Positions 17,025 to 26,567 of a stretch of 42,614 nucleotides of DNA are shown in pieces. Position 1 is the first letter of the stretch. Every line of letters begins with the position of its first letter. A program made the position numbers and the translations under genes. The stretch is taken from contig JAFGDZ010000017.1 in the NCBI GenBank assembly GCA_016931855.1, positions 1 to 42,614 of the forward strand, read 5' to 3'. The notes under the pieces were generated by a model. The model saw only the letters and a program-made list of their open reading frames with translations. It did not search any database and was not told the DNA's origin. This stretch comes from Bacteroidales bacterium. Its GTDB lineage: Bacteria > Bacteroidota > Bacteroidia > Bacteroidales > Tenuifilaceae.

Positions 17025-20000
17025 TTACCGCAAATTGCATTTATACCTTACCAATGCAATAGGTAGCACCAATGCAATAACAATAACTGAGAAAAAAAGT
17101 CCACCAATTACACCCGCAGCCAAGGCTTTCCAGAAAACCTCAGAACCTTTAATTAGAAAGGGAATAAATCCTAAGATGGTTGATATAATAGTTAGCACAA
17201 TTGGAACAATCATGGTATTCCATGCCTTTATATACCGTTTAGTATCGGTAAGGGTTTGGCGGGTATTATTAAATGCACTTACTAAATATAATGCTGCATT
17301 AACAGTAATGCCACTTAGCAAAACAAAGGCTGCATAACCACCTTGGTCAAAATCAATATTAAAAATTGAAAATGTAAGAAAAATTCCTATATACGAAAAT
17401 GGTATCATAACAATAACCCAAAGAGCTTGCCTTAGCGATTCAAAAAGAATAGAAGTTATAAAAAATATAATTATAACTATAAGTAAAGCAGTACCTAGCA
17501 AATTTGGCTCGGTACTATTACTATCGTTAAATTTATTAGCAGCCCTAAACCCTGGAACACTTTTTTGATTAAACTTTCTAATCTGCTCATTTTCAAAAGC
17601 AACAGCCATTTCGCCAGACCCCATAAAGCCGAAGCTGATATGCAGCTGATATTGCTGGTTTTGCCGTACTATCTCAAGCGGAACATCAACCTTTTCAATA
17701 TATCCTAAATTGCTTAGCCTTGCATTACTATTCCCATACTTGTGGTGCTGGTTAAATAGATTATAGTAACTATCAGTGCTAATATTTGGGCTTAGGTAAT
17801 GCATTAATGTTGTTTCCCCTTTTCGATAATAGCCAAGTGGCATAGGGGTAGCATCTAGGTCTAGAGCCTTGCTTACAACTTCGCGTCGGGCATTTTGTGG
17901 CACATTAGGATAAAAAATAAACTGATTTTGCCTCTCCTCGCTGTTATTAGTAAAAAATGAAAAGCGTGATTTTAATTTTGGATTAACAATTCGGGGGTTG
18001 CGCAAAAGGCTATCGCATTCGCTTACAGCGTAGCGCAATAGCTCATCAAAATTATAACCATAAAGATTGTACCCCCAACTTTGATTTCGGGTTATTCCGT
18101 GTGTAATTTGTTTATTAAAATTGTCATAAGATATACTCCAATCAGTTCCTCCACCAAATTTCTCAAGGTATTTGGCAACCTCATCCATGAGATTGAAGGG
18201 TAAATTAGCATGGCTAGCCTTGCTAAATGATATGGAGATTGACGCTCGCCTATTGGGGGAAACCTCAACCTGAAGATTCTGAATGCCTTCAATCTCAAGA
18301 AAAAACTGTTCAAGTTGCCAAACTTGTCTATTCAAATGCAAAGCTATGTACTCCTTTTGCAAAACGCCTTGAATATATAAACGTTTTTCCTGAGGTATTC
18401 GACTAGTATAACTCGCTAATACCTTAGTAACAAAAGGCCTTAGCATACCTCCCGTGAGTTTATCGAGAACAGGCCTAACTTTATATGAGAAATATTTTCC
18501 AGCAAAAACACCATTATATACCTTAGCCAAAGGCATAGAGTCATCAATATTTGACGGGAGTAAAAAAAATGGTGTGCCAAAAGCTAATACAAAAACTGTG
18601 ATTACCAACCCTTTTCGTTTTGCAGACCAATTAATGTAATGGCAATACAGCTTGTTTAAACGTTGCGTTTTACGAATGCTAACTTTAGACCTACCTGGAA
18701 TTAACCTCAAATTAAATTTACGCACCAGTGCAGGGATAAGGAATAGCGCTGTAACAAACGAAACTGATAAGCAAACTGTTACAACAGCGGTAAACTGCTG
18801 CCAGTAACCTTCCAACTGAGCAGAAAATACACTTATTGATAGCAATGCGCCAATGGTTGTGAGGTTTGCTGCAAGCAATGGTATGAGAATTCGTTTATGC
18901 CCAGTTTTTCGCAAATAATCAATAACAACTATACTATTATCGATCATAAGACCCAGTGATATGGTAATGCCCGCCATAGCAAAAAAATGCACCTCGAGCC
19001 GGTATAGGTAAAACACTAGAAAGCTAATGCACACGTTAACAACAAGACTAATAGCAATTATCAACAAGTACTTTCTATCGCGATAAATCACCCAGGTTGC
19101 TAGCATAAGCAATAGTAAGGTTAGCAACGTTCTAATGGCGATTGAACGAATTTCCCTGCTAATAAACTCAGTAGAATCAGAAACTAGGTAGATATTTACG
19201 TTCTGCTTATTTTGCTGCATATACTCGGCCAGCACATTGCGAACTTTTTTTGCTAGGTCAAGATGGTTCTCCCCCATATCAGCATATAAACGAAGGTAAA
19301 CGTTATCAACCCCATTAACCCTAAATATCTGATTCTCGTTGGTGCGCCTAAGTTGAATTGTTGCCAACTGGCTAAGTGCCACCTTTTCACCTTTATCTGT
19401 TTCTACAAATAGCTGGTCTAGATTAAGTACAGTTCCCTTGCCAAGCGATATTTCAATGGAATACTGTTTTTCCTCATCGATATTGGTTATTGAAACATTG
19501 CTTAGTTTAAGAGCAGGCTGTAAACCTCTTATAGCATTTACAATTTGACCTGAAGATAGATTGAGTACTTCTGCCTTGTGTTTATCTACTATAATATGCG
19601 CTTCTAGGTTGTATAACCCATCAACTTGAACACTTTTAAGCCCTGATACTCTATACAAATGGGGTATCAGGCTTTGTGAGAGGTAAACACTTAGGTCAAC
19701 ATCGCTCGATTGGCTTTCGACCCTATAAGTTAGCATGGCTGTTTCACGCATCGCGTTGAGCGACCTTGTTGATATTTCGGGATAGGTGGCCTCTTCGGGG
19801 AAATTAGCCCAAACTTGACGTATAGCCATAGATAAGGCTATGCGAAATTTTTCGGGATTTGCAAATCTATTAAGCTCAATGGAAATCTCACCACTTCCCA
19901 TTCGGCTTTCGCTCTCAACACCAGCAACCCCATTGAGTGAAGCCACTATACCCTCTAGCCGCGATGTAACCAAACTCTCTACAACTCTGGGTGTGGAATT

Positions 20001-20153
20001 TGGTAATCGATAGGTTATATAAAACCTTTGCAACCCCTCCTCGGGAACAAGCTTTACATTTAGCAATGGCGTAACAGCCAACCCCATTAGGGTAAACAAA
20101 ACAAATACCACTATTACCCTAAACCCCGATTTGCCTTTTATATCTGACTCCAT
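17025..20153 (-). CDS. RND efflux permease, second of a tandem pair
   Basis: A 1042-residue inner-membrane proton-driven transporter of the AcrB/MdtC class: TM1, a periplasmic porter/docking loop, TM2-6, a second large loop and TM8-12. The TM4 segment is ISLGLMIDNSIVVIDYL, with Asp-Asn where AcrB has the Asp-Asp proton relay. The TM10-like segment is VLLSGITVNAALYLV and lacks the lysine used by AcrB. It starts 6 bp after the first permease gene, so the two are co-translated and probably form a heteromeric pump as MdtB/MdtC do. It is the last gene of the peptide operon and no TolC-like gene follows. Substrate unknown; export linked to the operon's small cysteine peptides is a hypothesis. Confidence 0.9.
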   Translation of the reverse strand: MESDIKGKSGFRVIVVFVLFTLMGLAVTPLLNVKLVPEEGLQRFYITYRLPNSTPRVVESLVTSRLEGIVASLNGVAGVESESRMGSGEISIELNRFANPEKFRIALSMAIRQVWANFPEEATYPEISTRSLNAMRETAMLTYRVESQSSDVDLSVYLSQSLIPHLYRVSGLKSVQVDGLYNLEAHIIVDKHKAEVLNLSSGQIVNAIRGLQPALKLSNVSITNIDEEKQYSIEISLGKGTVLNLDQLFVETDKGEKVALSQLATIQLRRTNENQIFRVNGVDNVYLRLYADMGENHLDLAKKVRNVLAEYMQQNKQNVNIYLVSDSTEFISREIRSIAIRTLLTLLLLMLATWVIYRDRKYLLIIAISLVVNVCISFLVFYLYRLEVHFFAMAGITISLGLMIDNSIVVIDYLRKTGHKRILIPLLAANLTTIGALLSISVFSAQLEGYWQQFTAVVTVCLSVSFVTALFLIPALVRKFNLRLIPGRSKVSIRKTQRLNKLYCHYINWSAKRKGLVITVFVLAFGTPFFLLPSNIDDSMPLAKVYNGVFAGKYFSYKVRPVLDKLTGGMLRPFVTKVLASYTSRIPQEKRLYIQGVLQKEYIALHLNRQVWQLEQFFLEIEGIQNLQVEVSPNRRASISISFSKASHANLPFNLMDEVAKYLEKFGGGTDWSISYDNFNKQITHGITRNQSWGYNLYGYNFDELLRYAVSECDSLLRNPRIVNPKLKSRFSFFTNNSEERQNQFIFYPNVPQNARREVVSKALDLDATPMPLGYYRKGETTLMHYLSPNISTDSYYNLFNQHHKYGNSNARLSNLGYIEKVDVPLEIVRQNQQYQLHISFGFMGSGEMAVAFENEQIRKFNQKSVPGFRAANKFNDSNSTEPNLLGTALLIVIIIFFITSILFESLRQALWVIVMIPFSYIGIFLTFSIFNIDFDQGGYAAFVLLSGITVNAALYLVSAFNNTRQTLTDTKRYIKAWNTMIVPIVLTIISTILGFIPFLIKGSEVFWKALAAGVIGGLFFSVIVIALVLPIALVRYKCNLR

Positions 20154-20159
20154 TGCCTA

Positions 20160-23100
20160 TTATCTCCTGCAAAGACTTTTCTTTATATAATTGGTTGCTC
20201 CATCTAACCACTTATAGAAGAAAGGTAAAAACAGAATGCTAACCACAGTACCTAATCCCATACCTCCAATAATTGCCAATGCCATAGGTTTCTGAATCTC
20301 GTTACCTAACCCCTTGCCAAAAATGAAAGGAATAAGTGCAAAAATGGTGGTAAGGCTGGTCATAATAATGGGGCGCAACCTAATCTGTCCTGCTTTATGA
20401 ACTGCGTCATGCACCGGCACTCCATCCTTTCTTAACCTGTTAATGGTATCAACCTTAAGTATTGAATCGTTTATAACAATACCCGCCATTACCACAATAC
20501 CAATCATTGAAATTATGTTTATAGATGAACCAAAGAGGAAAAGCATTAGGGTTACACCTACAATATTAATGGGAATTTCTAGCAGAATAATTAGCGGTTG
20601 AGTTACAGACTCAAACTGAGCTGCCAGAATAAAAAACAGCAGTCCCAACGATACAAGAAGCACCAGCATCATTTCTTTGAATTGTGCATTTTGCTTAGTG
20701 GCTGAACCAATCGCGCTAACAGACCAGCTCTCGTTACCTTGCAGAACCTTTTTAGCCTGGTCTGCAGCCCATTGAGCATTAGCATCACCTAATTCCTGAA
20801 TTGCTAGCGGAATATACTCGCCCTGCTTGTTAGCATAGATTGCATTCCACCTTACCGTTCGATGCTCAGTGCCTAGTTTGCAAAGGGCAATTCTTGCATT
20901 GCCACCATTAGTTACATATACCTCGTTAGCCCATTCATTTGATAAAAGAGATTCGCCCTTAATTACAATATCTTTTACATCAATCCCTTGCGAAATGGTT
21001 GAAACCTTTCTATTGTTGAGCTGGAGCTCAATATTGGTAAGCAGCTGTTGTGGAATTATTTCTAAGGCATCGAGACGTTGTGGGTCAACATTGAAATGTA
21101 TCTGCTCGTGCATAGCAATATCCTTAACTTGTAAGGGTCTCAATGCCTTTTTAATATTCGTTATCAGAGGTAAAGAGTTGTCAGGCAATGCTTGCTCGGG
21201 CTTTGAATATTGCAACTGCAGGGTTAGCTCAGGTTCGTTATCAAGGAATATGTAATCGAACAGGTTTGGAACTATTTCTTGCTCAATTAAAGCCTTAGGA
21301 TAGTTTAAGGCGAGCCAATTTTGCATAGAGTCTAGGGTAACCAGCCAATTGTTTACGGATTCAAAAGCAAAAAAGCAACGGGTTTCCCTTGCATCCTGGT
21401 CGTTTAAGTGATTTAAAAAGTACTGCTGCCTACCAGCCCATGCAAGCTGTTGGCTGGTTTTCTCCTTTGCAATGCTTATCAGCTGTTGTGTACGCTTATA
21501 GTTCTCTTGTGGTGTTATAGGGCTGTTCCAATCAACATAAATCATAGCATTTGTTCTGGTTACCTCAGGTATTTTCTCCTTTTTAGAATTGATAAGCGAA
21601 ATTGCTCCCAAAACAATGAGTAAAGCACAAAGTAGCATTAATGTTTTTTGATGTTTCTCAAAAAAAGTAAATCCCCTCTCGTAAAATTTTTGAAAAATCC
21701 GGCTGGCAAAGGTGCTATCGGCAGGATGCACTGACCTGAGCAATTTATAGTAAAGAGGAATCAGAATTATTGATACTATCAATGAAACGAAAAGACCAAC
21801 CGATATTGCAATAGCCTGTTCGTAAAACAGCGCACCGCTAATTCCGCTTAAAAAAATCAGGGGAACAAATACTGCTGTTGTTGTAAGCACAGAACTAAGA
21901 AGCGGCAATAGCACCTCTATGGGGCCCTCAATCACAGCAAGAGATAAATCATGTGTAATGGCATACCGTCGGCTAATATTATCAACAACAATAATTGCAT
22001 TATCTATCATCATGCCAATACCAAGAATTAAACCCGATAAGGATATTATGTTGACAGATATACCCAGAATATTGAAAAACAGAATGCTTATAAGTAACGA
22101 TACGGGGATGCTTAGGCCAATAACAATGGGCAATCGGGTGCTACCAATAAAGAGGAAAACCATTGCTACTGCCAGAAGCGTTCCCAAAACAAGCGTAACT
22201 ACTAGGTTTGAAATGGTTAGCTCAAGAAACTCGCTTTGGTCATTAACCGTGCTAAATTCCATTTGGGGGTAATTGGTTGTCATTTGACTAACCACATCCT
22301 GAATGCCCTCTTTAACCACCCCCACTCTAGAGCCATCCTGCCCAATTACTGCCATTGATATAGCAGGCAAACCATTATACAGACAGTAGCCATCGGCTGG
22401 TTTTGTTTTTATATCGATACGGCAAACCTCATGCAGCTTAACAGTCCTATTGTCCTTTCTTATTTCCATTTTGCGTAGCTGGGGCAGGGTGTTTGCCAGC
22501 GCTGGGAATACTATTTGAAACTCCTGCTCACCCTGTTGTAACCTAACAGTGGTAGCCTTGTTATTTCTGTTTGTGAGTAGATTTACAATATCGCTAATCG
22601 TTATGCCCATCAACTCCATCCGCGCACGATTTGGGGTAATAGCCAGCTCATCGTGTGTAATACCCGAAATATCAACAAATGCCACACCGGGTATTTGCTC
22701 CAAGCGGCGGCGAACTACATCGTTTGCAAAACGGCTAAGTTCGGTTCCCGTCCAATGGCCTTGCTCTTTCTGCGTTAGATTGAGGTACATGATGGGTATA
22801 TCACTTGCCCCAATTTGCATAACCACTGGTCGGGTAATATTGCGGGGTAATATCCCCATCACCCTATCGAGCTGCTCGTTAACCTCAAACAGCACCAAAT
22901 CCATATCGGTACCTATGGGAAATGACAGCTCTACAATACCCAGTCCATCGTACGTTTTTGACGATATCCCCTCAACCTTAGAAATTTGCATCATTTGGTA
23001 ACGAATGGACCTAATTACCTCATCCTCGAGCTTGCGCGAGCTGTACCCTTCGGCTACAGCTTTTATGGTGATGTTACCTATGGGAATAGAGGGTAGCAAC

Positions 23101-23204
23101 GATACTGGAATTTGTTGCATTGCAACAATCCCTAACAGAACAAATGCCAAAAACGACATGGTGACTGCTATGGGCCGATTAAGAAGAAATGCTAGAGCTC
23201 TCAA
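20160..23204 (-). CDS. RND efflux permease, first of a tandem pair
   Basis: A 1014-residue RND permease. The N-terminus LRALAFLLNRPIAVTMSFLA matches the family start, which supports the TTG codon at 23204; a stop lies a few codons upstream and the next ATG would delete TM1. TM4 reads SGLILGIGMMIDNAIIVVDN (Asp-Asn again), and TM10 reads IVVMAGIVINDSILKVDTIN, so the canonical Lys/Asn pair of AcrB is not present. The adaptor gene ends 35 bp upstream and the second permease begins 6 bp downstream. The sequence diverges strongly from the second permease, so this is a heteromeric pair rather than a recent duplicate. Confidence 0.9.
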   Translation of the reverse strand: MRALAFLLNRPIAVTMSFLAFVLLGIVAMQQIPVSLLPSIPIGNITIKAVAEGYSSRKLEDEVIRSIRYQMMQISKVEGISSKTYDGLGIVELSFPIGTDMDLVLFEVNEQLDRVMGILPRNITRPVVMQIGASDIPIMYLNLTQKEQGHWTGTELSRFANDVVRRRLEQIPGVAFVDISGITHDELAITPNRARMELMGITISDIVNLLTNRNNKATTVRLQQGEQEFQIVFPALANTLPQLRKMEIRKDNRTVKLHEVCRIDIKTKPADGYCLYNGLPAISMAVIGQDGSRVGVVKEGIQDVVSQMTTNYPQMEFSTVNDQSEFLELTISNLVVTLVLGTLLAVAMVFLFIGSTRLPIVIGLSIPVSLLISILFFNILGISVNIISLSGLILGIGMMIDNAIIVVDNISRRYAITHDLSLAVIEGPIEVLLPLLSSVLTTTAVFVPLIFLSGISGALFYEQAIAISVGLFVSLIVSIILIPLYYKLLRSVHPADSTFASRIFQKFYERGFTFFEKHQKTLMLLCALLIVLGAISLINSKKEKIPEVTRTNAMIYVDWNSPITPQENYKRTQQLISIAKEKTSQQLAWAGRQQYFLNHLNDQDARETRCFFAFESVNNWLVTLDSMQNWLALNYPKALIEQEIVPNLFDYIFLDNEPELTLQLQYSKPEQALPDNSLPLITNIKKALRPLQVKDIAMHEQIHFNVDPQRLDALEIIPQQLLTNIELQLNNRKVSTISQGIDVKDIVIKGESLLSNEWANEVYVTNGGNARIALCKLGTEHRTVRWNAIYANKQGEYIPLAIQELGDANAQWAADQAKKVLQGNESWSVSAIGSATKQNAQFKEMMLVLLVSLGLLFFILAAQFESVTQPLIILLEIPINIVGVTLMLFLFGSSINIISMIGIVVMAGIVINDSILKVDTINRLRKDGVPVHDAVHKAGQIRLRPIIMTSLTTIFALIPFIFGKGLGNEIQKPMALAIIGGMGLGTVVSILFLPFFYKWLDGATNYIKKSLCRR

Positions 23205-23239
23205 AAGATGGCTATTTTTCTATAAAACAACTATTAGGG

Positions 23240-24328
23240 CTAATTACTTATGGTTACAGGAGAGTCTTCGTTTAAGAACAGATTATTGGTAGTAATTACC
23301 TTATCTCCAGCACTAAGCCCCTTCGATATGGCAGCGTAGCTACTATTCTCCTTTGCCACCTCAACAAAGTTCCAAACCACCCTGTTATTGTGGTAGGTAA
23401 AAACAATTCGCTCATCGTTTCTAATAACAATAGCCTGCTTGGGAATAGTTAGCATGCTGTCGCCTGTAACGCTAAGGTTTACCTTAACCTGCATTCCGTT
23501 TATCAACTTATTATGGGCATTATCAATATGAGCAAAAACCGTAAAAACACCACCCTTGCTAATATCGGGGTTTTTAGCAAATACAGTACCCGTAAACTTA
23601 TGGTTCTGAGCAATGGGCAAAACGCTAACCTGTTGCCCAATGGTTACGGTATGATAATCGTCTTCTATAAGATTAAATTCGCAAACTAGGGTGTGGGTGT
23701 AAAGCGCATTACATATTACAGTGCCTTGAGAGATTTGCTGCCCAGGCTCAATGCCGATGTTAGCTACCAAGCCGCTAAACAATGCGGTTACTGCCAGGTT
23801 CCTAACATTTTCCTGTGCCACCCCATAGTCGACCAGCGCCTTGTCGTACCCTGAGCGAGAGCAAGCGTTCTTCCACATTTGCGCAGGAATAGATGCCGAA
23901 TCGGCAATGCTATAATTGTAGCGGAGTAAAAAATCTTCGAGCTCAATACGTGCTTGGTAAAGCTTCAACTTGCTGTCCTCAACATCTCTTGAAACTTGAG
24001 GGTTAAGTAGCAAGGCAACCGTATCGCCATTTTGAATAAATTGCCCTGGAATAACCTTTAACTCCTTAACCATACCACCAATCATTGAAATAATCTGATG
24101 GTTGCGCTTGGCTCTGAGCGTTCCGTTAGTTGATAGCTCTTGCACAAATGGCCGTATGGTGGCCATAGCTGTATCAACTGGGGTTACTGCAGAAAACTCT
24201 CCTACAGTTGGCGAAGAGTTATCTTTTGACGAGCTGTTTTTGCAACCAGCAAGAAATTGGCTTCCCCAAAAAAGAGAAATAATTGTACATAGTACAATTA
24301 TGCGATTACTGTAGATACTGTTCAACAT
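23240..24328 (-). CDS. RND periplasmic adaptor (membrane-fusion lipoprotein)
   Basis: A 362-residue adaptor linking the inner-membrane RND pump to an outer-membrane exit. ATG at 24328 yields a signal peptide with lipobox FLAGC (Cys29), so it is probably lipid-anchored. A biotinyl/lipoyl-like half (GMVKELKVIPGQFIQNGDTVALLL and LFSGLVANIGIEPGQQISQGTVIC) flanks a short alpha-helical hairpin, followed by beta-barrel and membrane-proximal domains (LSAGDKVITTNNLF...). The hairpin is shorter than in AcrA, more like metal/peptide-type adaptors. The start overlaps the thioredoxin-like gene by 23 bp, so the two are translationally linked. Confidence 0.85.
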   Translation of the reverse strand: MLNSIYSNRIIVLCTIISLFWGSQFLAGCKNSSSKDNSSPTVGEFSAVTPVDTAMATIRPFVQELSTNGTLRAKRNHQIISMIGGMVKELKVIPGQFIQNGDTVALLLNPQVSRDVEDSKLKLYQARIELEDFLLRYNYSIADSASIPAQMWKNACSRSGYDKALVDYGVAQENVRNLAVTALFSGLVANIGIEPGQQISQGTVICNALYTHTLVCEFNLIEDDYHTVTIGQQVSVLPIAQNHKFTGTVFAKNPDISKGGVFTVFAHIDNAHNKLINGMQVKVNLSVTGDSMLTIPKQAIVIRNDERIVFTYHNNRVVWNFVEVAKENSSYAAISKGLSAGDKVITTNNLFLNEDSPVTISN

Positions 24329-24917
24329 TTTTATAGTACATACCATTGTTTGGCGAAATTTGTGTTTCGGGGTAATAAACACCACTAATGTATAGCAAAT
24401 CGTTTACAACAAAAACTACGGGCGAATTTTCTATATCACCAAACGGTAACGCCTGAGCATCGATATGGTAAAACGGAATATCAGTTATGTACCTCTGGTT
24501 TATGTTTTCTAGCCCTTGCGTGTTTTGAGTTGTGGTAAGTATTCTCATTCTTTTTACCCCGTAACGCTTCTCAAACTCCTTAAACTGCTGTATGTGCACC
24601 TCAACACAAGGCGGGCACATAGTTTCGGTAAAGTAGAGGCATAGCGTTTGCCCTGCACCAAATATATCTGTTATGGGCATTTCCGACTGGCTCTTATCAA
24701 CAACACTCACTGCCGGGTTAAACGCAATATTCAGGCTTGATACATACCTATTTATTTTGCCATTAAGCATTTCGACCCGATGGTTTAAGTACGACTGCTC
24801 GGCCTGGGCTTTGGCAACCTCTATTTGGGTGGCTTTAACCTCTTGGTGCTTGATAAAACATACTGTAGCTAGCACAACGATAGCCAAAGCCCCACCAACT
24901 AAAATTAATTTTCTCAT
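24306..24917 (-). CDS. Membrane-anchored thioredoxin-like protein, CPPC
   Basis: A 203-residue protein with an N-terminal uncleaved signal anchor (~3-21), a short coiled segment (~25-60), and a thioredoxin-fold domain. The latter contains TLCLYFTETMCPPCVEVHIQ (Cys101-Pro-Pro-Cys104) and a probable cis-proline in ENSPVVFVV. CPPC suggests a periplasmic thiol-disulfide reductase or resolvase, related to TlpA/ResA-type proteins but divergent. It sits 9 bp after a DUF4221 lipoprotein gene and overlaps the adaptor gene. Its genetic link to two four-cysteine peptides suggests that it handles their cysteines; this is inference. Confidence 0.75.
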   Translation of the reverse strand: MRKLILVGGALAIVVLATVCFIKHQEVKATQIEVAKAQAEQSYLNHRVEMLNGKINRYVSSLNIAFNPAVSVVDKSQSEMPITDIFGAGQTLCLYFTETMCPPCVEVHIQQFKEFEKRYGVKRMRILTTTQNTQGLENINQRYITDIPFYHIDAQALPFGDIENSPVVFVVNDLLYISGVYYPETQISPNNGMYYKNVEQYLQ

Positions 24918-24926
24918 ATTGTTATG

Positions 24927-26069
24927 CTATTTATCCTCAACTTCCACATTTAGCACATGTAGGGTTAGAGTACCGAAAGAATCTTCTTTATGATTGCGGA
25001 AAAGCAGGCCTTTTTGGGATATTGCATACTTAGGTGAAAGTCCTTCAGGAAGTTCAACCTCGCCAATTTTACTAATACTATTATCAAACACCACCAAATG
25101 CCTCTGCGCAGGGTTATCATCAACCCTAGCCTGTGAGTATATCATATAGTATAAATTACGATAGGAATCGTAGGTAATACATTCATAACTTTCGCCCTCA
25201 AAAAATTTAATCAACAGCCCATTGTTCCCTTTTTCAGATAGATCAAGCCCCGCAACAACTGGCGACACATTTTTTGCAGTAAAAGCTTTCTCTACAACCT
25301 TTCCCGTTTTTTTACTGTAAATATATACCGCCGCTTTGTATGGAAAACTATATATTATAGAATCTCCATTGCTAATAATATTGGGATATACCAGTGACCC
25401 GTAAAACCGTTTGCCAATATCATCGGGAAACGCTACCCGGTGCGGGGTTACCTCATGGGTATTAACGTTAAACTCAATAAATGTGGGTTCCTTAAATATG
25501 TTTTTATAACCATCCTCCTTGTTAAACAGGCTAAACACAACGGAATGGGTTGTGCTATTGAGCGAAAGGCTCTTAAAATTGGCAATTTTCATACCGGGGC
25601 CATCTATAAACGAATGCGTGCTCTCCAAACCTGGTGCTAAATCTATTAGCTCAAAGGTTTGCGCTACTTCTCCTGAAAAATTGATTACATTGATTTTAGT
25701 TAAATCTAAACTCAAAACCGTACTGTCCCACACAACATAATCAACAAGCCCGTCAATCTTATTTGCTCCTGTGCTAAAAAAAGTCACCTTTCTATCAAAG
25801 CGCTCCTTGTCAATACTATATACAACAAGGCTGTTTGTAAAATTATTGTAATTTGCATAAAACTCCTCACCATTTTCGTTAAAAATTACGGGATGATCGG
25901 ACATGCCCAAAGGGTTCTTTTTGGTATTTATACTCAGAGTATCCCAAGAGAAAGCTACTGTTTTTTTGCTCCCATCATTAGATTCTGAATTACCGCAACC
26001 ATAGTAAAATACCACTGCCACAAGCATCAGCATAAAACCAAAAGAAGTTAATTTTTCTTTTTTGTTCAT
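24927..26069 (-). CDS. DUF4221-type beta-propeller lipoprotein A
   Basis: A 380-residue protein. ATG at 26069 gives MNKKEKLTSFGFMLMLVAVV followed by FYYGCG, a plausible though not ideal lipobox. The rest shows repeated 40-60-residue strand units (FYANYNNFTNSLVVYSIDKE..., GDSIIYSFPYKAAVYIYSK, ITYDSYRNLYYMIYSQARVDD, HLVVFDNSISKIGEVELPEG, GLLFRNHKEDSFGTLTLHVL), as in Bacteroidota DUF4221/six-bladed propeller lipoproteins. The C-terminal half is highly similar to the second copy at 26568. It lies between peptide A and the thioredoxin-like gene. The molecular role is unknown; it may bind or stabilise the secreted peptide. Confidence 0.75.
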   Translation of the reverse strand: MNKKEKLTSFGFMLMLVAVVFYYGCGNSESNDGSKKTVAFSWDTLSINTKKNPLGMSDHPVIFNENGEEFYANYNNFTNSLVVYSIDKERFDRKVTFFSTGANKIDGLVDYVVWDSTVLSLDLTKINVINFSGEVAQTFELIDLAPGLESTHSFIDGPGMKIANFKSLSLNSTTHSVVFSLFNKEDGYKNIFKEPTFIEFNVNTHEVTPHRVAFPDDIGKRFYGSLVYPNIISNGDSIIYSFPYKAAVYIYSKKTGKVVEKAFTAKNVSPVVAGLDLSEKGNNGLLIKFFEGESYECITYDSYRNLYYMIYSQARVDDNPAQRHLVVFDNSISKIGEVELPEGLSPKYAISQKGLLFRNHKEDSFGTLTLHVLNVEVEDK

Positions 26070-26127
26070 AACTAGCATATTAAATAGTTTTTGTGCAAAT
26101 ACAATCAATAAAAAATTCAACATTTAA

Positions 26128-26152
26128 GTGCTGTGAAAGGATTTCACAGCAC
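26128..26152 (-). promoter_or_regulatory. Hairpin between peptide A and lipoprotein A
   Basis: A perfect 11-bp stem (26128-26138 with 26142-26152) with a 3-nt loop. On the minus strand it is followed by a T-rich stretch, 88 nt after the peptide A stop. It may act as an attenuator or partial terminator that lowers expression of the downstream genes. Confidence 0.7.
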
Positions 26153-26240
26153 TCTAAACATACGACCATTTCCTCTTCTTGTAGCAGCAGGAATGCTGTT
26201 AACACTTAACCTACGCTACTTTAGAGTTGAAATTAAAGAG

Positions 26241-26426
26241 CTAGCAGCCCTCTATAACGTCCACCATAACAGTATCATGAACATCACAATTTTTCTCAAA
26301 ATCATCAACAAACTTGTCCCATTGGCTGTCACAAACTGTTACTGTTCCACTACATGCTTGGGTTTGAACGCTAGTTCCAGCAATCAGTGCTACGCCTGCT
26401 ATTAGGCTAAAAATTAGTTTCTTCAT
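26241..26426 (-). CDS. Small secreted four-cysteine peptide A
   Basis: A 61-residue precursor. Residues 1-24 form a signal peptide ending TQA. The predicted mature 37 residues begin with Cys and end with Cys, with cysteines at mature positions 1, 8, 23 and 37. The core is acidic (DDFEKNCDVHD). The leader is almost identical to that of the 60-residue peptide at 27913. The preceding TQAC is a poor lipobox (Gln at -2), but lipidation of Cys1 is possible. No described bacteriocin or NVEALA motif is seen. Because ATG, signal peptide, Cys spacing and operon position are all shared with the paralogue, the gene is real; the activity is unknown. Confidence 0.8.
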   Translation of the reverse strand: MKKLIFSLIAGVALIAGTSVQTQACSGTVTVCDSQWDKFVDDFEKNCDVHDTVMVDVIEGC

Positions 26427-26442
26427 TTTAATTGTTCTTTAG
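26352..26442. repeat. 91-bp direct repeat copy A (peptide leader)
   Basis: Matches 28021-28111 at 87 of 91 bases. It covers the 5' flank, start codon and leader of the peptide gene and stops near the first core codons. Confidence 0.95.
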
Positions 26443-26567
26443 TCAGGATAGAGTAAACAATTCATTTAGTGCATCCCTTTAATGAATCTATAAAAAACTG
26501 CAACTACAAAGTTTTAACACAGTTATTAAAAAAACATGCTATTATCATAAAAACATGCATATCAAGT

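Noticed and set aside
22549-23001. 150-aa plus-strand frame within the RND gene
   Set aside because: Shadow of the first RND permease; no start context or homology pattern.
26133-26405. 90-aa plus-strand frame
   Set aside because: Antisense of peptide A and its downstream hairpin; the minus-strand peptide has a paralogue, the plus frame does not.
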